64,000 nt of DNA, taken from assembly GCA_009838175.1 (NCBI GenBank), contig VXSB01000013.1, positions 62,001 through 126,000 of the forward strand. Reading direction: 5' to 3'. Positions 44,370 to 55,040 of the stretch are shown one piece after another (position 1 is the stretch's first letter; every line of letters begins with the position of its first letter). Below the pieces are notes generated by a model, which made no database searches, was not told where the DNA came from, and was given only the letters and a program-made list of their open reading frames with translations. This DNA is from Chloroflexota bacterium (GTDB lineage Bacteria; Chloroflexota; Dehalococcoidia; Lucifugimonadales; Lucifugimonadaceae). The translations under genes and the position numbers were made by a program.

Positions 44370-45614
44370 TTGAACCTGCAATCGAAAGACCCGAGAATCG
44401 CTGAGATAATCGCCGCCGAGGAGCGTCGCCTGCGCGAGGAGATCGTGCTGATCGCATCCGAGAACTACGCCTCACGCGCTGTCTTGGAAGCAACTGGGTC
44501 CGTATTAACCAACAAATACGCCGAAGGCTACCCCGGGCGCCGATACTACGCCGGAACCGAAAACGTCGATGCCGCGGAATCGCTTGCCATCGATCGCGCC
44601 AAGCAACTCTTTCAAGGCGCGGAACACGCAAACGTCCAACCTCACAGCGGATCGCAAGCCAACATGGCCGCATACTTCGCAGCCCTCGAACCCGGCGACC
44701 GCGTTATGGGCATGTCTCTAGACCACGGCGGACACCTGACTCACGGCTCACCCGTCAACTTCTCCGGACGCATCTACGACTTCGTTCACTACGGTCTCGA
44801 CGAAGAATCAGAGATGATCGACTACGATGTCGTCGAGCGCATCGCAAACGAGCTGAAACCCAAGATCATCGTCTCCGGCTATTCTGCCTACTCCCGCACC
44901 ATCGACTTCGAGCGCTTCGGTCAGATCGCCGATAGCATCGGCGCGCTCCACCTCGCCGACATGGCACACATCGCCGGACTCGTCGCAACTGGAGCACACC
45001 CATCTCCGGTACCTCACGCCGACATCGTAACTAGCACGACGCACAAGACGCTCCGCGGCCCTCGAGGCGCAATGGCTCTCACCACCAAAGCGTGGGCACG
45101 CAAGTACGACTCCGCCGTCTTCCCTCGAATGCAGGGCGGACCCATGGGCCACACCATCGCCGCAAAAGCCGTCGCATACAAAGAGGCGCTCTCCGACGGC
45201 TTCAAAACCTATGCCGACAACATAGTCAGCAACGCCACAGCATTAGCAAACGCGCTGTCATCATCCGGCATGAGAATCGTTTCCGACGGCACCGATAATC
45301 ACCTCATGCTCGTAGACCTCCGTGGCCTCAACGTTTCAGGAGCCGAAGCAGAAGTGAAGATGCGCAGCGTCGGAATCGTCGCTAACAAAAACATGGTGCC
45401 ATTCGACCCCAACCCACCGCGAGTCACCAGTGGTGTTCGCGTCGGCGTGCCCGCAGTCACATCTCGCGGAATGGGAACCGAGGACATGGAAACCATCGCC
45501 GAGCTCATCGTCGAATCACTGCGAGTCCAAGAGGACTCAACCCAGCAGCGCGCACTAGCTCAACGGCTCAAGGAATTCGCAGAGGGGTTCGCGGTTCCCG
45601 GCATCGATTCATGA
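44370..45614 (+). CDS. glyA: Serine hydroxymethyltransferase
   Basis: PLP enzyme interconverting serine and glycine with tetrahydrofolate as one-carbon carrier. 414 residues. [46 protein letters not shown], the PLP lysine in [13 protein letters not shown] (Lys226) and [17 protein letters not shown] are intact. The start is a TTG at 44370: a TAA codon lies immediately before it in frame, and the conserved N-terminus begins right there, so no other start is possible apart from non-standard codons. Confidence 0.96.
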   Translation: MNLQSKDPRIAEIIAAEERRLREEIVLIASENYASRAVLEATGSVLTNKYAEGYPGRRYYAGTENVDAAESLAIDRAKQLFQGAEHANVQPHSGSQANMAAYFAALEPGDRVMGMSLDHGGHLTHGSPVNFSGRIYDFVHYGLDEESEMIDYDVVERIANELKPKIIVSGYSAYSRTIDFERFGQIADSIGALHLADMAHIAGLVATGAHPSPVPHADIVTSTTHKTLRGPRGAMALTTKAWARKYDSAVFPRMQGGPMGHTIAAKAVAYKEALSDGFKTYADNIVSNATALANALSSSGMRIVSDGTDNHLMLVDLRGLNVSGAEAEVKMRSVGIVANKNMVPFDPNPPRVTSGVRVGVPAVTSRGMGTEDMETIAELIVESLRVQEDSTQQRALAQRLKEFAEGFAVPGIDS

Positions 45615-45668
45615 CCCGTCTCAACGACGAGAGCTGTTGGAATCCGAATATCGACGATTTCCCGAATG

Positions 45669-45708
45669 TATAATCGGGATTCATCGAATCCGTGCTGTTT
45701 CGTGCGGA
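45669..45708 (+). promoter_or_regulatory. -10 box and leader hairpin of the rpsF operon
   Basis: TATAAT at 45669-45674 sits in a small palindrome CCCGA...TCGGG. Downstream, TCCGTGC (45689-45695) can pair with GTGCGGA-like GTGCGGA (45702-45708) in a 7-bp stem. The hairpin lies in the expected untranslated leader of rpsF and could be an autoregulatory S6/S18 site; I cannot confirm the known S6:S18 RNA motif. Confidence 0.4.
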
Positions 45709-45738
45709 TAAAGACGTGTTCATAACAGACCGAGTGGG

Positions 45739-46026
45739 TTGCAATTGAGAGACTACGAAATCGTGTGGATCCTAGGCGGCGGAGCCAGCGCAAAAGAGGG
45801 CGACGAGTCCGTCGAACGGGTTCGCGAACTCGTCGGATCACTGGGTGGTGAAGTGGGCGAGGTCAACCCGTGGGGCAAGCGCAACTTGGCATACCCGATT
45901 GAAAAGCAAACCGAAGGCTTCTACGTCGAGGCACAATTCAAGCTCGATGCCGCACGAACTCCGGAACTGGAACAAGCCTGCAACGCCGACCGCCAGATTA
46001 TTCGCCATTTGATCGTAAAGAAGTGA
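45739..46026 (+). CDS. rpsF: 30S ribosomal protein S6
   Basis: Component of the small-subunit platform, binds with S18. 95 residues with RDYEIVWILGG at the start and NPWGKRNLAYPIEKQTEGFY in the middle, both typical. The start is TTG at 45739 or the TTG six bases later, which would give the usual MRDYE N-terminus; no ATG is available. First gene of an rpsF-ssb-rpsR cluster, a standard bacterial order. Confidence 0.93.
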   Translation: MQLRDYEIVWILGGGASAKEGDESVERVRELVGSLGGEVGEVNPWGKRNLAYPIEKQTEGFYVEAQFKLDAARTPELEQACNADRQIIRHLIVKK

Positions 46027-46107
46027 GCACCTTGCCATAACCTCATTCCGATGTGTCGTCGCGAACTTGGCGGCATACCAGGAAAACATGGAAGGTTGAT
46101 ACTCCCA

Positions 46108-46596
46108 ATGTCACTGAATCAGATACTCCTAATCGGCAATGCAGGACGCGACGCCGAACTTCGCTACACCGCAAATGGCCGAGCAGTAGCGAACTTTAGT
46201 ATTGCGGTCAACCGGCGATGGATGTCCAACAACGAATGGCAAGAAGAGACCGAGTGGTTCAACGTATCTGTCTGGGGACAGCAAGCTGAGAACATTGCCA
46301 ATCGGGTGCGACGCGGAGCCCGAGTATTCGTTGATGGCAGACTTTCGACTCGCGAATGGACGAACCAATCTGGTGTGACTAGGACTAGCTTGGAAGTTAC
46401 CGCGTTCAAGGTGCTCAACCTCTCCGGCCGTGAAGAAGGCGAAGAAGGCGGATACGGATCGTACCCGCCTGCCGCACAAGAAACGCAACAAGCGCAAGGC
46501 GGTGGCTCCTCGCCATCGCCTCAACAAGCCGCACCCGTGGGCGGTGGTTACGATCAACCGCCCGAAGGCGACGATCTGGAAGATCTGCCTTGGTGA
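46108..46596 (+). CDS. ssb: Single-stranded DNA-binding protein
   Basis: Binds single-stranded DNA as a tetramer and recruits repair and replication proteins. 162 residues: OB fold at 1-110 (LNQILLIGNAGRDAELRYTA, WFNVSVWGQQAENIANRVRR, GRLSTREWTNQSGVTRT), a Gly/Gln/Pro-rich linker, and the acidic tip DDLEDLPW (canonical DxDDLPF type). The ATG at 46108 was chosen over an upstream ATG at 46051 because it begins the conserved fold. Confidence 0.95.
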   Translation: MSLNQILLIGNAGRDAELRYTANGRAVANFSIAVNRRWMSNNEWQEETEWFNVSVWGQQAENIANRVRRGARVFVDGRLSTREWTNQSGVTRTSLEVTAFKVLNLSGREEGEEGGYGSYPPAAQETQQAQGGGSSPSPQQAAPVGGGYDQPPEGDDLEDLPW

Positions 46597-46676
46597 ACGA
46601 GCAACGCTCAGCGCCATACGCAATCAACGGAAGACGATAACGAACCCAACTTCGGTTTGAACAGCACGGAGAAAAG

Positions 46677-47126
46677 ATGACAACAGGTCCGAGAACTAGA
46701 CAGTCAGGCGGTAGCCGTCGCGGAGGTGGACCCGGTGGCGGATTTGGCCGTCGCCGACGTGGAAGAAACTTCCTAAAGGCCGAGGAGATCGACTACAAAG
46801 ATGTTCAGTTGATGCGCCGATTCGTGAGCGAACGCGGCAAACTTGTCTCTGGTCAGCGTCTAGGTGTAACCGCGAAAAACCAGCGCCAATTGGCGCGCGC
46901 GATCAAGCGAGCGCAACACCTCGCTTTGATCCCGATGGCGCCTAACCACGTCTACGTAACCGGATCAGTACAGCCCGAAACGCCAGCGAGCTCTGAATCC
47001 TCCGAACCCGAAGGCGAAGTCGCAGAGCAACAATCCGAGTCCACACCGGAAGTCGTTGATCAATCTGACGACGCCCAATCCGAAACTTCCGACGAAGCGG
47101 CTGAAGAAACTCCAGAACAGAGTTAA
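46677..47126 (+). CDS. rpsR: 30S ribosomal protein S18 with long acidic C-terminal extension
   Basis: 149 residues. The S18 core is at about 30-95 ([46 protein letters not shown]). A Gly/Arg-rich N-terminus ([17 protein letters not shown]) precedes it, and after the core come some 50 residues rich in Glu, Ser and Pro, absent from ordinary S18 of 75-90 residues. Start ATG at 46677 follows GGAGAAAAG. Third gene of the cluster with rpsF and ssb. Confidence 0.93.
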   Translation: MTTGPRTRQSGGSRRGGGPGGGFGRRRRGRNFLKAEEIDYKDVQLMRRFVSERGKLVSGQRLGVTAKNQRQLARAIKRAQHLALIPMAPNHVYVTGSVQPETPASSESSEPEGEVAEQQSESTPEVVDQSDDAQSETSDEAAEETPEQS

Positions 47127-47261
47127 AACGGCCATCCGGAACGAACCGACAAACGCCGCGTTCGTCGATTCGCTTCCGATAGCCCTGTTTAGCGAGCGCA
47201 CAGGTAAAATGGCGTTTGTCCAGCGTTTTTCGCGACACCGCAAAACTCGAACTCCGTACTA

Positions 47262-48461
47262 ATGGCTAACGACCAGGAACGCAGCACTTTCTCCCACGCT
47301 CCGCTGGGCGGATACCGTGCGGGGCAGCGTAGTATCACCAACCGCCGCGGAATCTCTCGCTTCGAAATGATGCGCCGACGCGAGCGCGCCGCGCTTCGTA
47401 ACCGACCTTTCATCATCGGTGCACTCGTTTTCGTACTTCTAGTATTGGCAATACCCGCCTACGGCTTCTACCAGCGCTACGTTGTTCCCCCAACCGAGAT
47501 CGCTGTGCAGGTCGAGGATCGCATCTACACCCGCGGTGACATCGTCAACTACATCCGCTTTTTCCAGCGACTCAGCGAAGATCTTGGCGTTCCGTTCGAA
47601 CTCGGCACTTCCGCGTTCGAAGCCATGCAGACCCTCCAATCCAACGAGATCGCTTACCATCTCGCACCACGATACGGGATCACTGTCGAGCAACACGAAG
47701 TCGACGCGCAACTCGAATCTCTACTCGGTTTCGTCGCCGAAACTACTGCCGATTCCTCGATGCGTGAATACCGAACGAACGTTGAGGAAGCCAAGAAACA
47801 ATTCCTAAACCGCATCGGATTGGACGAGGGCGTCTACCGCGACTTCATCCGCAAAGGAATGTTCAAGGATCGACTCCGCGCTGAGGTCGGTAGCAACCTG
47901 CCACGCATCCAACCACACGCCGAGGTCTATCAGATCGTCTTGCAAGACGTAAGCCAAGGAACCATCAACCGGATAGAACGCGATCTAGCATCCGGCAGAG
48001 ATGTCAGTGCTATCGTCTTTGAACTCTCAGAAGATCCTAACGTCCAAAGAACTGGCGGTTACATCGGTTGGCTTCCAGAAGGCGTGCGGACCGACCTCGA
48101 CTCGATCCTTTTCGGACATCGCGCGAACGAAGACGGCTCCAAAGGCGATCGTGTATTGCCACTCAAGCGACTCAGCGGTGGACGCTACGATGAAACGACC
48201 CAACTCTGGACCGCGCACATCGTATCCGATTTCACCGAGGCCCGAGAGATTTCTGACGAACACTTCGATGCCTTGGCAAACCTCGAAGTCGAGCGTTTTA
48301 TCAACGAACATCGGAAGGACTTCTACACGTCGATCTCGCTCAACAGCGAGGTCTACGACTGGATCAACCGGCAAGTGCGGCTCAACGCGATCGTGCCGAC
48401 CGCTACTCCTGAGTCGCCATTTACCTCCCTCGAAGACCTCGGCTCATCGTCCGGGCGATGA
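47262..48461 (+). CDS. Membrane-anchored parvulin-type peptidyl-prolyl isomerase (SurA/PrsA-like)
   Basis: 399 residues. Arg-rich cytoplasmic N-terminus, one helix at about 49-70, then an alpha-helical SurA_N-like chaperone region (about 80-215) and a PpiC rotamase domain (about 218-330) with EVYQIVLQDVSQGTINRIER, FELSEDPNVQRTGGYIGWLP. It should assist folding of exported proteins, of which this window encodes several. It lies 136 bases after rpsR and is followed at once by hom. Confidence 0.85.
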   Translation: MANDQERSTFSHAPLGGYRAGQRSITNRRGISRFEMMRRRERAALRNRPFIIGALVFVLLVLAIPAYGFYQRYVVPPTEIAVQVEDRIYTRGDIVNYIRFFQRLSEDLGVPFELGTSAFEAMQTLQSNEIAYHLAPRYGITVEQHEVDAQLESLLGFVAETTADSSMREYRTNVEEAKKQFLNRIGLDEGVYRDFIRKGMFKDRLRAEVGSNLPRIQPHAEVYQIVLQDVSQGTINRIERDLASGRDVSAIVFELSEDPNVQRTGGYIGWLPEGVRTDLDSILFGHRANEDGSKGDRVLPLKRLSGGRYDETTQLWTAHIVSDFTEAREISDEHFDALANLEVERFINEHRKDFYTSISLNSEVYDWINRQVRLNAIVPTATPESPFTSLEDLGSSSGR

Positions 48462-48464
48462 GTG

Positions 48465-49769
48465 ATGGGGATTGATCTTCAGATGAATCGTCAAAACGGC
48501 GCCACCGGCATTGGTCTTCTAGGGGCCGGTGTCGTTGGTTCGCAAGTAGTGCGCGTAATTCTCGATCCCGATGCCAATAATCAACTGTCACTGAACGGAA
48601 TCTTAGTCCGAGATATCGAACGTCAACGAGACGGCGTACCATCCGAACTCCTGTCTACCGATCCCGAAATGGTTCTTAGTGATGACCGTAACGACATCAT
48701 CATTGAGGTCATGGGCGGCGAGGAGCCGGCGCGTTCCTACATGGCGGCGGCCCTCAGCGCGGGCAAACATGTCGTAACCGCTAACAAAGAAGCGCTGGCG
48801 AAACACGGCGACGAACTTACCAATTTGGCAGTTCAGAACGGCGTCAGCCTCTCTTTCGAAGCGAGCGTCGGAGGCGGAATACCAGTCCTTGCGGTAATCC
48901 AGGACAGCCTCACTGCAAACCGCATCGAGAGCATACGCGCCATCATCAATGGCACCACTAACTACATACTCTCCTCCATGGACGAGTCTGGTATGTCTTT
49001 TGAAGACGCGCTTTCTGAAGCACAAGAACTCGGATACGCGGAAGCCGATCCGACCGCCGACGTTGACGCTCACGATGCCGTCTACAAACTGTCCATCCTC
49101 GCACGTTTAGCGTTCGGAGCTTCAGCGTCCCCCGACATGATCCATCGCGAGGGAATCCGCAATATCGGCGCGAAAGACCTTCGGTATGCGCGTGCACTTG
49201 GCTTCACCGTCAAGCTCTTGGCGATCGCACGCGCCGGACCAGACGGAGTGCGATGCCGCGTGCATCCCGCGTTAGTTCCCGCCGATGTCCCAATGGCGAA
49301 CGTCAACGGCGTGTTGAACGCCGTGGAATTGAACGGCGATCTACTGGGCCCGCTGTGGTTGCAGGGCAGGGGAGCGGGTGCCGGTCCGACCGCAAGTGCG
49401 GTAATGGGCGACGTTCTCAGAATAGCCAAAGGCATGTTGAGCAACGGTTCCAAAGCATCCGAACGGACCAATGCTCCAAACGTCGTCGACATGGACGATC
49501 TACAGGTTCGCTACTACGTTCGGCTCACGTGCTTAGACCGTTTCGGCGTCCTCGCCAAAATCGCCGGTGTCTTCGGCGACGCCACGATAAGCATCGCATC
49601 CGTCCTTCAGTTCGATGCAGACGACGAACGCGGCTTGGCGGACCTCGTAATAATGACTCACCCCTCTCGCGAAGCCAGCATGCAAGAGGCAGCATCCCGT
49701 CTGCGACAATTAGATGTTGTTGCTTCGCTCGAGAACCTGATCCGCGTCGAAGACTACGATACGGTTTAA
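48465..49769 (+). CDS. hom: Homoserine dehydrogenase
   Basis: Reduces aspartate semialdehyde to homoserine for Thr and Met synthesis. Rossmann motif [16 protein letters not shown] near the N-terminus, catalytic region [31 protein letters not shown] and [20 protein letters not shown], then an ACT regulatory domain (about 350-430, [20 protein letters not shown]). The C-terminal ACT suggests feedback by threonine. It begins right after the isomerase stop (GTG at 48462 or ATG at 48465), and thrC follows after 16 bases, forming a hom-thrC pair. Confidence 0.95.
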   Translation: MGIDLQMNRQNGATGIGLLGAGVVGSQVVRVILDPDANNQLSLNGILVRDIERQRDGVPSELLSTDPEMVLSDDRNDIIIEVMGGEEPARSYMAAALSAGKHVVTANKEALAKHGDELTNLAVQNGVSLSFEASVGGGIPVLAVIQDSLTANRIESIRAIINGTTNYILSSMDESGMSFEDALSEAQELGYAEADPTADVDAHDAVYKLSILARLAFGASASPDMIHREGIRNIGAKDLRYARALGFTVKLLAIARAGPDGVRCRVHPALVPADVPMANVNGVLNAVELNGDLLGPLWLQGRGAGAGPTASAVMGDVLRIAKGMLSNGSKASERTNAPNVVDMDDLQVRYYVRLTCLDRFGVLAKIAGVFGDATISIASVLQFDADDERGLADLVIMTHPSREASMQEAASRLRQLDVVASLENLIRVEDYDTV

Positions 49770-49785
49770 GCATCTACACGAATGC

Positions 49786-50889
49786 GTGAGCGACGCCGTA
49801 TTGAACATCGAGAGGGTCACGTTGAACGGCACGATCGGCGTCATCGAACGCTACAAAGAGTTTCTTCCGGTTAGTGCCGAAACCCCGATGATCACGATGG
49901 GCGAGGGTAGCACGCCCCTCGTCAAATCCAGCAACATTGGTCCCTCGATCGGCTGCGAAAACCTCTACTTCAAACTCGAAGGGTCCAACCCTACCGGTTC
50001 GTTCAAAGACCGCGGCATGGTTATGGCAATCGCCAAAGCCCTGGAGGCTGGCCGCCGAAGAGTCATCTGTGCTTCAACCGGCAACACCAGCGCCTCCGCT
50101 GCCGCCTACAGTGCGCGTTACAACCTTCAAGCATTCGTAGTCGTCCCGTCTGGGGAGATAGCCCTCGGAAAGCTGGCTCAAGCGATGGCGTATGGCTCGC
50201 GCATTCTAGCAGTCGATGGCAATTTCGATGACGCCTTGAAGATGGTGCGAGACCTATCAACTGAGTTGTCGATCGAACTCGTAAACTCATTGAACCCCTA
50301 TCGTCTCGAAGGCCAAAAAACCGCCGCATTCGAAATCTCCGATGCCCTAGGCGACGCACCGGACATGGTCTGCATCCCAGTAGGCAACGCCGGCAACATC
50401 ACCGCCTACTGGAAAGGCTTTAACGAGTATCGGATCAATGAGCGCATCAGCCTTCTCCCGCGCATGATGGGCTTCCAAGCCGCTGGCGCAGCACCCATCG
50501 TCAAGGGCGAACCGATCGAAGAGCCCCAGACGATTGCGAGCGCGATCAGGATCGGCAACCCCGCAAGCTGGGACCGCGCAGTTAACGCCCGCGACGAATC
50601 TGGCGGCAACATCGATGTCGTTACCGATGCCGAGATCATCGATGCATACATCAGACTGGCCCGCGATGAAGGGATATTCTGTGAACCCGCGTCAGCAGCC
50701 TCCGTGGCAGGCGTTTTGAAGCTCGCAGAACAAGGCGATGACCTCCAAGGGTTGAACGTCGTGTGTATATTGACTGGCATGGGCTTGAAGGATCCTACAA
50801 CCGTCGAGAACCACGCACTCGTCGAACTCGAATACGTAGAGCCTGACGTTGACCAAGTTGCAGCTTTGCTGGGCAAGGAAAGCCGCTGA
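49786..50889 (+). CDS. thrC: Threonine synthase
   Basis: PLP enzyme converting O-phosphohomoserine to threonine. 367 residues; [15 protein letters not shown], the PLP lysine in [34 protein letters not shown] and the phosphate-binding [17 protein letters not shown] are intact. GTG start at 49786. Immediately downstream of hom; thrB (homoserine kinase) is not in the window. Confidence 0.95.
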   Translation: MSDAVLNIERVTLNGTIGVIERYKEFLPVSAETPMITMGEGSTPLVKSSNIGPSIGCENLYFKLEGSNPTGSFKDRGMVMAIAKALEAGRRRVICASTGNTSASAAAYSARYNLQAFVVVPSGEIALGKLAQAMAYGSRILAVDGNFDDALKMVRDLSTELSIELVNSLNPYRLEGQKTAAFEISDALGDAPDMVCIPVGNAGNITAYWKGFNEYRINERISLLPRMMGFQAAGAAPIVKGEPIEEPQTIASAIRIGNPASWDRAVNARDESGGNIDVVTDAEIIDAYIRLARDEGIFCEPASAASVAGVLKLAEQGDDLQGLNVVCILTGMGLKDPTTVENHALVELEYVEPDVDQVAALLGKESR

Positions 50890-50897
50890 TCCCGCAT

Positions 50898-51911
50898 ATG
50901 ACCTCCACTGCGCCATCCAGAATCGCTTCGCCAACATTCGACGCTCTAGCCGACGACTGGCAACGCATTTACGATTCGATGCCCTCCAGCTCTGCATTCG
51001 ACTCGTTGGAGTGGAACCGCATCTGGTGGGAACACTTCGGCGGCGACTCGAAGCTGATGCTCCGATCTGTGCTCCGGGCGAACGGCACGACCGCAATAAT
51101 CGCCCCTTTGAGGCTCGACTCCAACAATGATGAGGGTGTATGTACCTTCCTCGGCGGAACCGATCTCGTAGACTATCTCGGTTTCAAACACGATGCAGAG
51201 TTGCGCTCCGAAGACGTCCAAGACTTGCTCCAATCCCTTTACGACGATCCCGAAATCACCGCCCTCGTCCTCGAATCGTTACCCGAAGACTCACACACCA
51301 TCCACGCCGTTAAAGAAGCCGCCGAGGGTATCGGTTGGGAGGTGCATATCTGGGACGAAGGCGTCGCACCGAGAATCGCGCTGCCATCCAGTCAAGAGGA
51401 GTACTTCTCTTCTCTGACCAAGAAGCATCGGCACGAACTGCGTCGTAAACTGCGGAGGCTCTACAACGCTGGCGATGTAGAGCAGATCGAGTACAAATCT
51501 CCGAACGAGGTCGCCGACAGGATGAGCGATTTTATCGACCTACATCGTGGTAGTTCAATCGACAAACAGGAGTTCATGACAGTCGAACGGGAGCGATTCT
51601 TCCATGAAGTTGCCGTCACCTTGGCCGAGAAGGACGTTACAAGGTTGTACTTTCTCACGCTCAACGGCGAGGATGTGGCGACGTCAATAGCGTTCAAGAT
51701 CGGTGCAACCAAGTACCTCTACAACAGCGGCTACGTCCCAGAACGTTCTTGGCTCGCCGTCGGACTCTTGAACCACGCCATAAACATCCTCGCCTCCATA
51801 GACGAGGGCATTAAGGTCTACGACTTCATGCGGGGCGACGAACGTTACAAGTACCACCTCGGTGCAGTAGACCGCAGAATCTATACCGTACGCCTCGACA
51901 AACGGCAATAA
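50898..51911 (+). CDS. BioF2/CelD-type acetyltransferase (GNAT superfamily)
   Basis: 337 residues. The C-terminal half fits the acetyltransferase_6 (BioF2-like) family: KKHRHELRRKLRRLYNAGD, LYFLTLNGEDVATSIAFKIG, TKYLYNSGYVPERSWLAVG, YDFMRGDERYKYHLGAVD. Members transfer acyl or aminoacyl groups to sugars, polysaccharides or cell-wall precursors. It starts nine bases after thrC and precedes the glycosyltransferase, so a role in a surface glycan or glycoconjugate is plausible but inferred. Confidence 0.85.
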   Translation: MTSTAPSRIASPTFDALADDWQRIYDSMPSSSAFDSLEWNRIWWEHFGGDSKLMLRSVLRANGTTAIIAPLRLDSNNDEGVCTFLGGTDLVDYLGFKHDAELRSEDVQDLLQSLYDDPEITALVLESLPEDSHTIHAVKEAAEGIGWEVHIWDEGVAPRIALPSSQEEYFSSLTKKHRHELRRKLRRLYNAGDVEQIEYKSPNEVADRMSDFIDLHRGSSIDKQEFMTVERERFFHEVAVTLAEKDVTRLYFLTLNGEDVATSIAFKIGATKYLYNSGYVPERSWLAVGLLNHAINILASIDEGIKVYDFMRGDERYKYHLGAVDRRIYTVRLDKRQ

Positions 51912-51966
51912 AGCATTCAACTACTGCTCTTTGGACAAATATTCGGGGGCATAACTGGGGAGATCG

Positions 51967-53163
51967 ATGCGTATCGCAGTAATCAGTGTCCATGGATGCC
52001 CGTGCATCCAACCAGGCGGCACCGACGCAGGCGGTATGAATGTATATGTTGATCAAGTCGCCCATCGTTTGAAGAGTCTCGGTGACGCCGTAGTTGTCTA
52101 CTCACGCACGCACCCAGGAATAGAAAACGACATCGAAAGTCTGGGATACCAACTCGTGCATGTGCCAGTTGGGGAAATAACGTTGCCGAAAGACCGAATC
52201 CCCGAAACCCTATCCGATTTCACCACCGCCGTAGAAAGCGATGCCGCAGTAAACAACCGAACCTTCGATTTGGTGACTTCGCACTACTGGCTCTCAGGTG
52301 TTGTGGGTTGCGAATTGGTGCGTTCCTGGACTGTTCCACATATCACGAGCTTCCACACCTTGGCCAGCATCAAAACTCGAGTCCGTCCTGAGGAGGACGA
52401 ACCCGAAATCCGCTTCCTCAATGAACCGCGAGTTGCCCGAGACGCGGACGTCATCATCGCGTGGACTGAGGGCGAGGCGGAGCACATCACAAGAGAGTTC
52501 AATGCGCCCATAGATAAGATCGCGATCGTACCGCCCGGTGTCGACACGGAACGCTTCGTATCGTCGCCAAACTCTTCAGATACGCGAGCCAGAAAACGCA
52601 TTTTGTACGTCGGTAGACTGGATGCGTTGAAAGGCGTGGATCTCTTGATCGAGGCGTTTGCACTGGTCGTTGGTCGAGGAGTGGACGCTGAATTGCAGAT
52701 CGTTGGTGGCGGATCCGCAGACGAGTTCCGTCGAGTGCTCGGTCGTACCTCACAACTGCGCCTAACCGACCGAGTGAAGCTACCGGGGGTATTGCCTCAA
52801 TCTGGGCTTCCCGAAATCTATTCCAATTCCGATTGCATCGTTGCACCGTCTTTCCACGAGACATTTGGTCTCGCCGTATTAGAAGCCGCAGCCTGCGAAA
52901 CACCCGCGATCGCAGCCGATGTTGATGGTTTGCGAGCAATCGTGGTCGATGGCGAGACCGGGTACTTGGTCCGCGAACGAAACGCGCAGCTTTACGCCGA
53001 TAAGATCGTCGAACTAATGGGAAACGACATGCTTCGTTTAGACATGTCCAAAGCTGCGCGTAAACGCGCCGAAACTCTGTCGTGGGACGCAACAGTGAGC
53101 GGTCTGGTGAATGTCTACAATCGAATCGCAAAGCCGCGCCTGAGTACCGCTGCTCTGCGATAA
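51967..53163 (+). CDS. GT4-family glycosyltransferase, MshA-like
   Basis: 398 residues, GT-B fold. The N-terminal HGCPCIQPGGTDAGGMNVYV is very like MshA, which joins GlcNAc to inositol phosphate in mycothiol synthesis, and like related sucrose- and trehalose-type GT4 enzymes. C-terminal half: RILYVGRLDALKGVDLLIEA, VKLPGVLPQSGLPEIYSNSD and the nucleotide-sugar motif HETFGLAVLEAAACETP (E-x7-E). A GH15 gene follows after 47 bases and an MshD-like gene lies beyond it. Acceptor and donor are not determinable here. Confidence 0.87.
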   Translation: MRIAVISVHGCPCIQPGGTDAGGMNVYVDQVAHRLKSLGDAVVVYSRTHPGIENDIESLGYQLVHVPVGEITLPKDRIPETLSDFTTAVESDAAVNNRTFDLVTSHYWLSGVVGCELVRSWTVPHITSFHTLASIKTRVRPEEDEPEIRFLNEPRVARDADVIIAWTEGEAEHITREFNAPIDKIAIVPPGVDTERFVSSPNSSDTRARKRILYVGRLDALKGVDLLIEAFALVVGRGVDAELQIVGGGSADEFRRVLGRTSQLRLTDRVKLPGVLPQSGLPEIYSNSDCIVAPSFHETFGLAVLEAAACETPAIAADVDGLRAIVVDGETGYLVRERNAQLYADKIVELMGNDMLRLDMSKAARKRAETLSWDATVSGLVNVYNRIAKPRLSTAALR

Positions 53164-53210
53164 TTTCCCTCCAAAGCATTGTTCGCCCTAAAAGGGTTGG
53201 AGAATCTACT

Positions 53211-55040
53211 GTGTATCTGCGTATCGAAGATCACGGCATCATCGGAGATCTTTACACCGCCGCACTCGTCGGCGTCGACGGCACCATAGATTGGTTCTGC
53301 GCACCGCATTTCGATTCGCCATCGATATTCGCATCGATCCTCGACGAGGAGAACGGCGGACACTTCTCGCTGCGACCTGACAACCATGATGTTCGATCTA
53401 CGCAGTACTACCTGCCCGAAACCAACGTCTTGGTCACGCACTTTACGTCGGATGAAGGCGTCGCTCAGGTAGTCGACTTCATGCCGGTCCGTACTCGTTT
53501 CGCTGGCGACGCCGACCATGTTCTTATCCGCCGGATTACCGGAATCCGCGGCAATCTCCATATGCAGATCGATTGCTCGCCCAAATTTAACTACGGGCGA
53601 GACGAACACTACACAGTTTTCGTTGATGAAAACGTTCGTTTCATATCTCCCGACATTTCGCTGGAATACTGGAGCACAGTGCCGCCTGAGATCGTCGACG
53701 ACTCGGTCAAAGTCGATTTCGAAATACACGAAGGACACACCGAGTACATCGTTATCGACGCGGTAGAGCATGTGGAAAGAGCGGACAAATTCGACGCCAG
53801 CCGCATCGAGCTCCTTTTCGACGACACGGTCAACTATTGGCGTCGGTGGATCAGCCAATGCACCTACACCGGTCGATGGCGCGAAATGGTCCATCGCTCA
53901 GCCCTCTGCTTGAAACTGTTGACCTTTGAGCCCACTGGCGCATTCGTAGCCGCTCCCACCACCAGCCTCCCGGAGGATCTCGGGGGCGTGCGGAACTGGG
54001 ACTACCGCTATACATGGATCCGAGACGCCGCCTTCAGCGTCTACGGCCTGCTCAGAATCGGTCTCACCGAAGAGGCCGGGCGATTTATGGACTGGTTGCA
54101 GGACCGGTGCTCGGAAAGCGAAGACGACGGCACGCTGAAGATCATGTATGGCATCGACGGTAGCCACGACCTCCAAGAGCACACTCTTGAACATCTTTCG
54201 GGCTACATGGATTCCAAGCCGGTACGCATCGGCAACGGCGCCGCAGATCAGTTGCAACTCGACATTTACGGGGAGTTGATGGACGCTGTATATCTCTCCA
54301 ACAAATACCAGACTCCTATCTCTTACGACTTCTGGTCGCACCTGCGGAAGATGGTCAACTGGGTCTGTGACAACTGGCAACGCCCGGACGAGGGTATATG
54401 GGAGGTTAGAGGTGGTCGCGCACACTTCGTCTACTCCAAACTGATGTGCTGGGTTGCGATCGACCGAGCGATTCGCCTTGCCGCCAAGCGTTCGTTCCCG
54501 AGCGACACTGATAAATGGGTCAAGACGCGCGACGAAATCTACGAGGAGATCATCAAGTACGGCTGGAGCGACAACGTCGAAGCCTTCACACAGGCCTACG
54601 GTCGGGACGCTCTCGACGCATCCAATCTGATCATGCCCATGGTCTTCTTCATGTCCCCATCAGATCCCCGCATGTTGAAGACGCTCGACGCAATACAACG
54701 GTCCCCGGCTAATGGTGGCCTCGTCTACTCGAACCTCGTTTACCGCTACAACCTCCACGAGACACAAGATGGTTTGACCGGCGAAGAAGGCACCTTCAAC
54801 ATGTGCACCTTCTGGCTTGTAGAAGCTCTTACTCGCGCTGGTCGCTCCGACCCCTCGCGGCTAGAAGAGGCGCGTTTGATGTTCGAACACATGCTCGGCT
54901 ACGCCAACCACCTCGGCCTATACTCCGAAGAGATCGGACCCAAAGGCGAGCACCTCGGCAACTTCCCCCAAGCCTTCACGCACCTCGCCCTGATATCGGC
55001 CGCCTTCAATCTCGATCGGGCGTTAGGCTCGAGAGCCTAA
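53211..55040 (+). CDS. Glycoside hydrolase family 15 (glucoamylase/trehalase-like)
   Basis: 609 residues. N-terminal beta domain (IEDHGIIGDLYTAALVGVDG, IDWFCAPHFDSPSIFA) and an (alpha/alpha)6 barrel with GGVRNWDYRYTWIRDAAFSV, the general-acid region WEVRGGRAHFVYSKLM and the base region EIGPKGEHLGNFPQAFTHLA, as in GH15. No signal peptide, so it acts in the cytoplasm on an alpha-glucoside such as trehalose or a glucan. I chose the GTG at 53211, preceded by GGTTGGAG, over starts inside the glycosyltransferase gene. Convergent stop codons overlap the next gene by four bases. Confidence 0.9.
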   Translation: MYLRIEDHGIIGDLYTAALVGVDGTIDWFCAPHFDSPSIFASILDEENGGHFSLRPDNHDVRSTQYYLPETNVLVTHFTSDEGVAQVVDFMPVRTRFAGDADHVLIRRITGIRGNLHMQIDCSPKFNYGRDEHYTVFVDENVRFISPDISLEYWSTVPPEIVDDSVKVDFEIHEGHTEYIVIDAVEHVERADKFDASRIELLFDDTVNYWRRWISQCTYTGRWREMVHRSALCLKLLTFEPTGAFVAAPTTSLPEDLGGVRNWDYRYTWIRDAAFSVYGLLRIGLTEEAGRFMDWLQDRCSESEDDGTLKIMYGIDGSHDLQEHTLEHLSGYMDSKPVRIGNGAADQLQLDIYGELMDAVYLSNKYQTPISYDFWSHLRKMVNWVCDNWQRPDEGIWEVRGGRAHFVYSKLMCWVAIDRAIRLAAKRSFPSDTDKWVKTRDEIYEEIIKYGWSDNVEAFTQAYGRDALDASNLIMPMVFFMSPSDPRMLKTLDAIQRSPANGGLVYSNLVYRYNLHETQDGLTGEEGTFNMCTFWLVEALTRAGRSDPSRLEEARLMFEHMLGYANHLGLYSEEIGPKGEHLGNFPQAFTHLALISAAFNLDRALGSRA

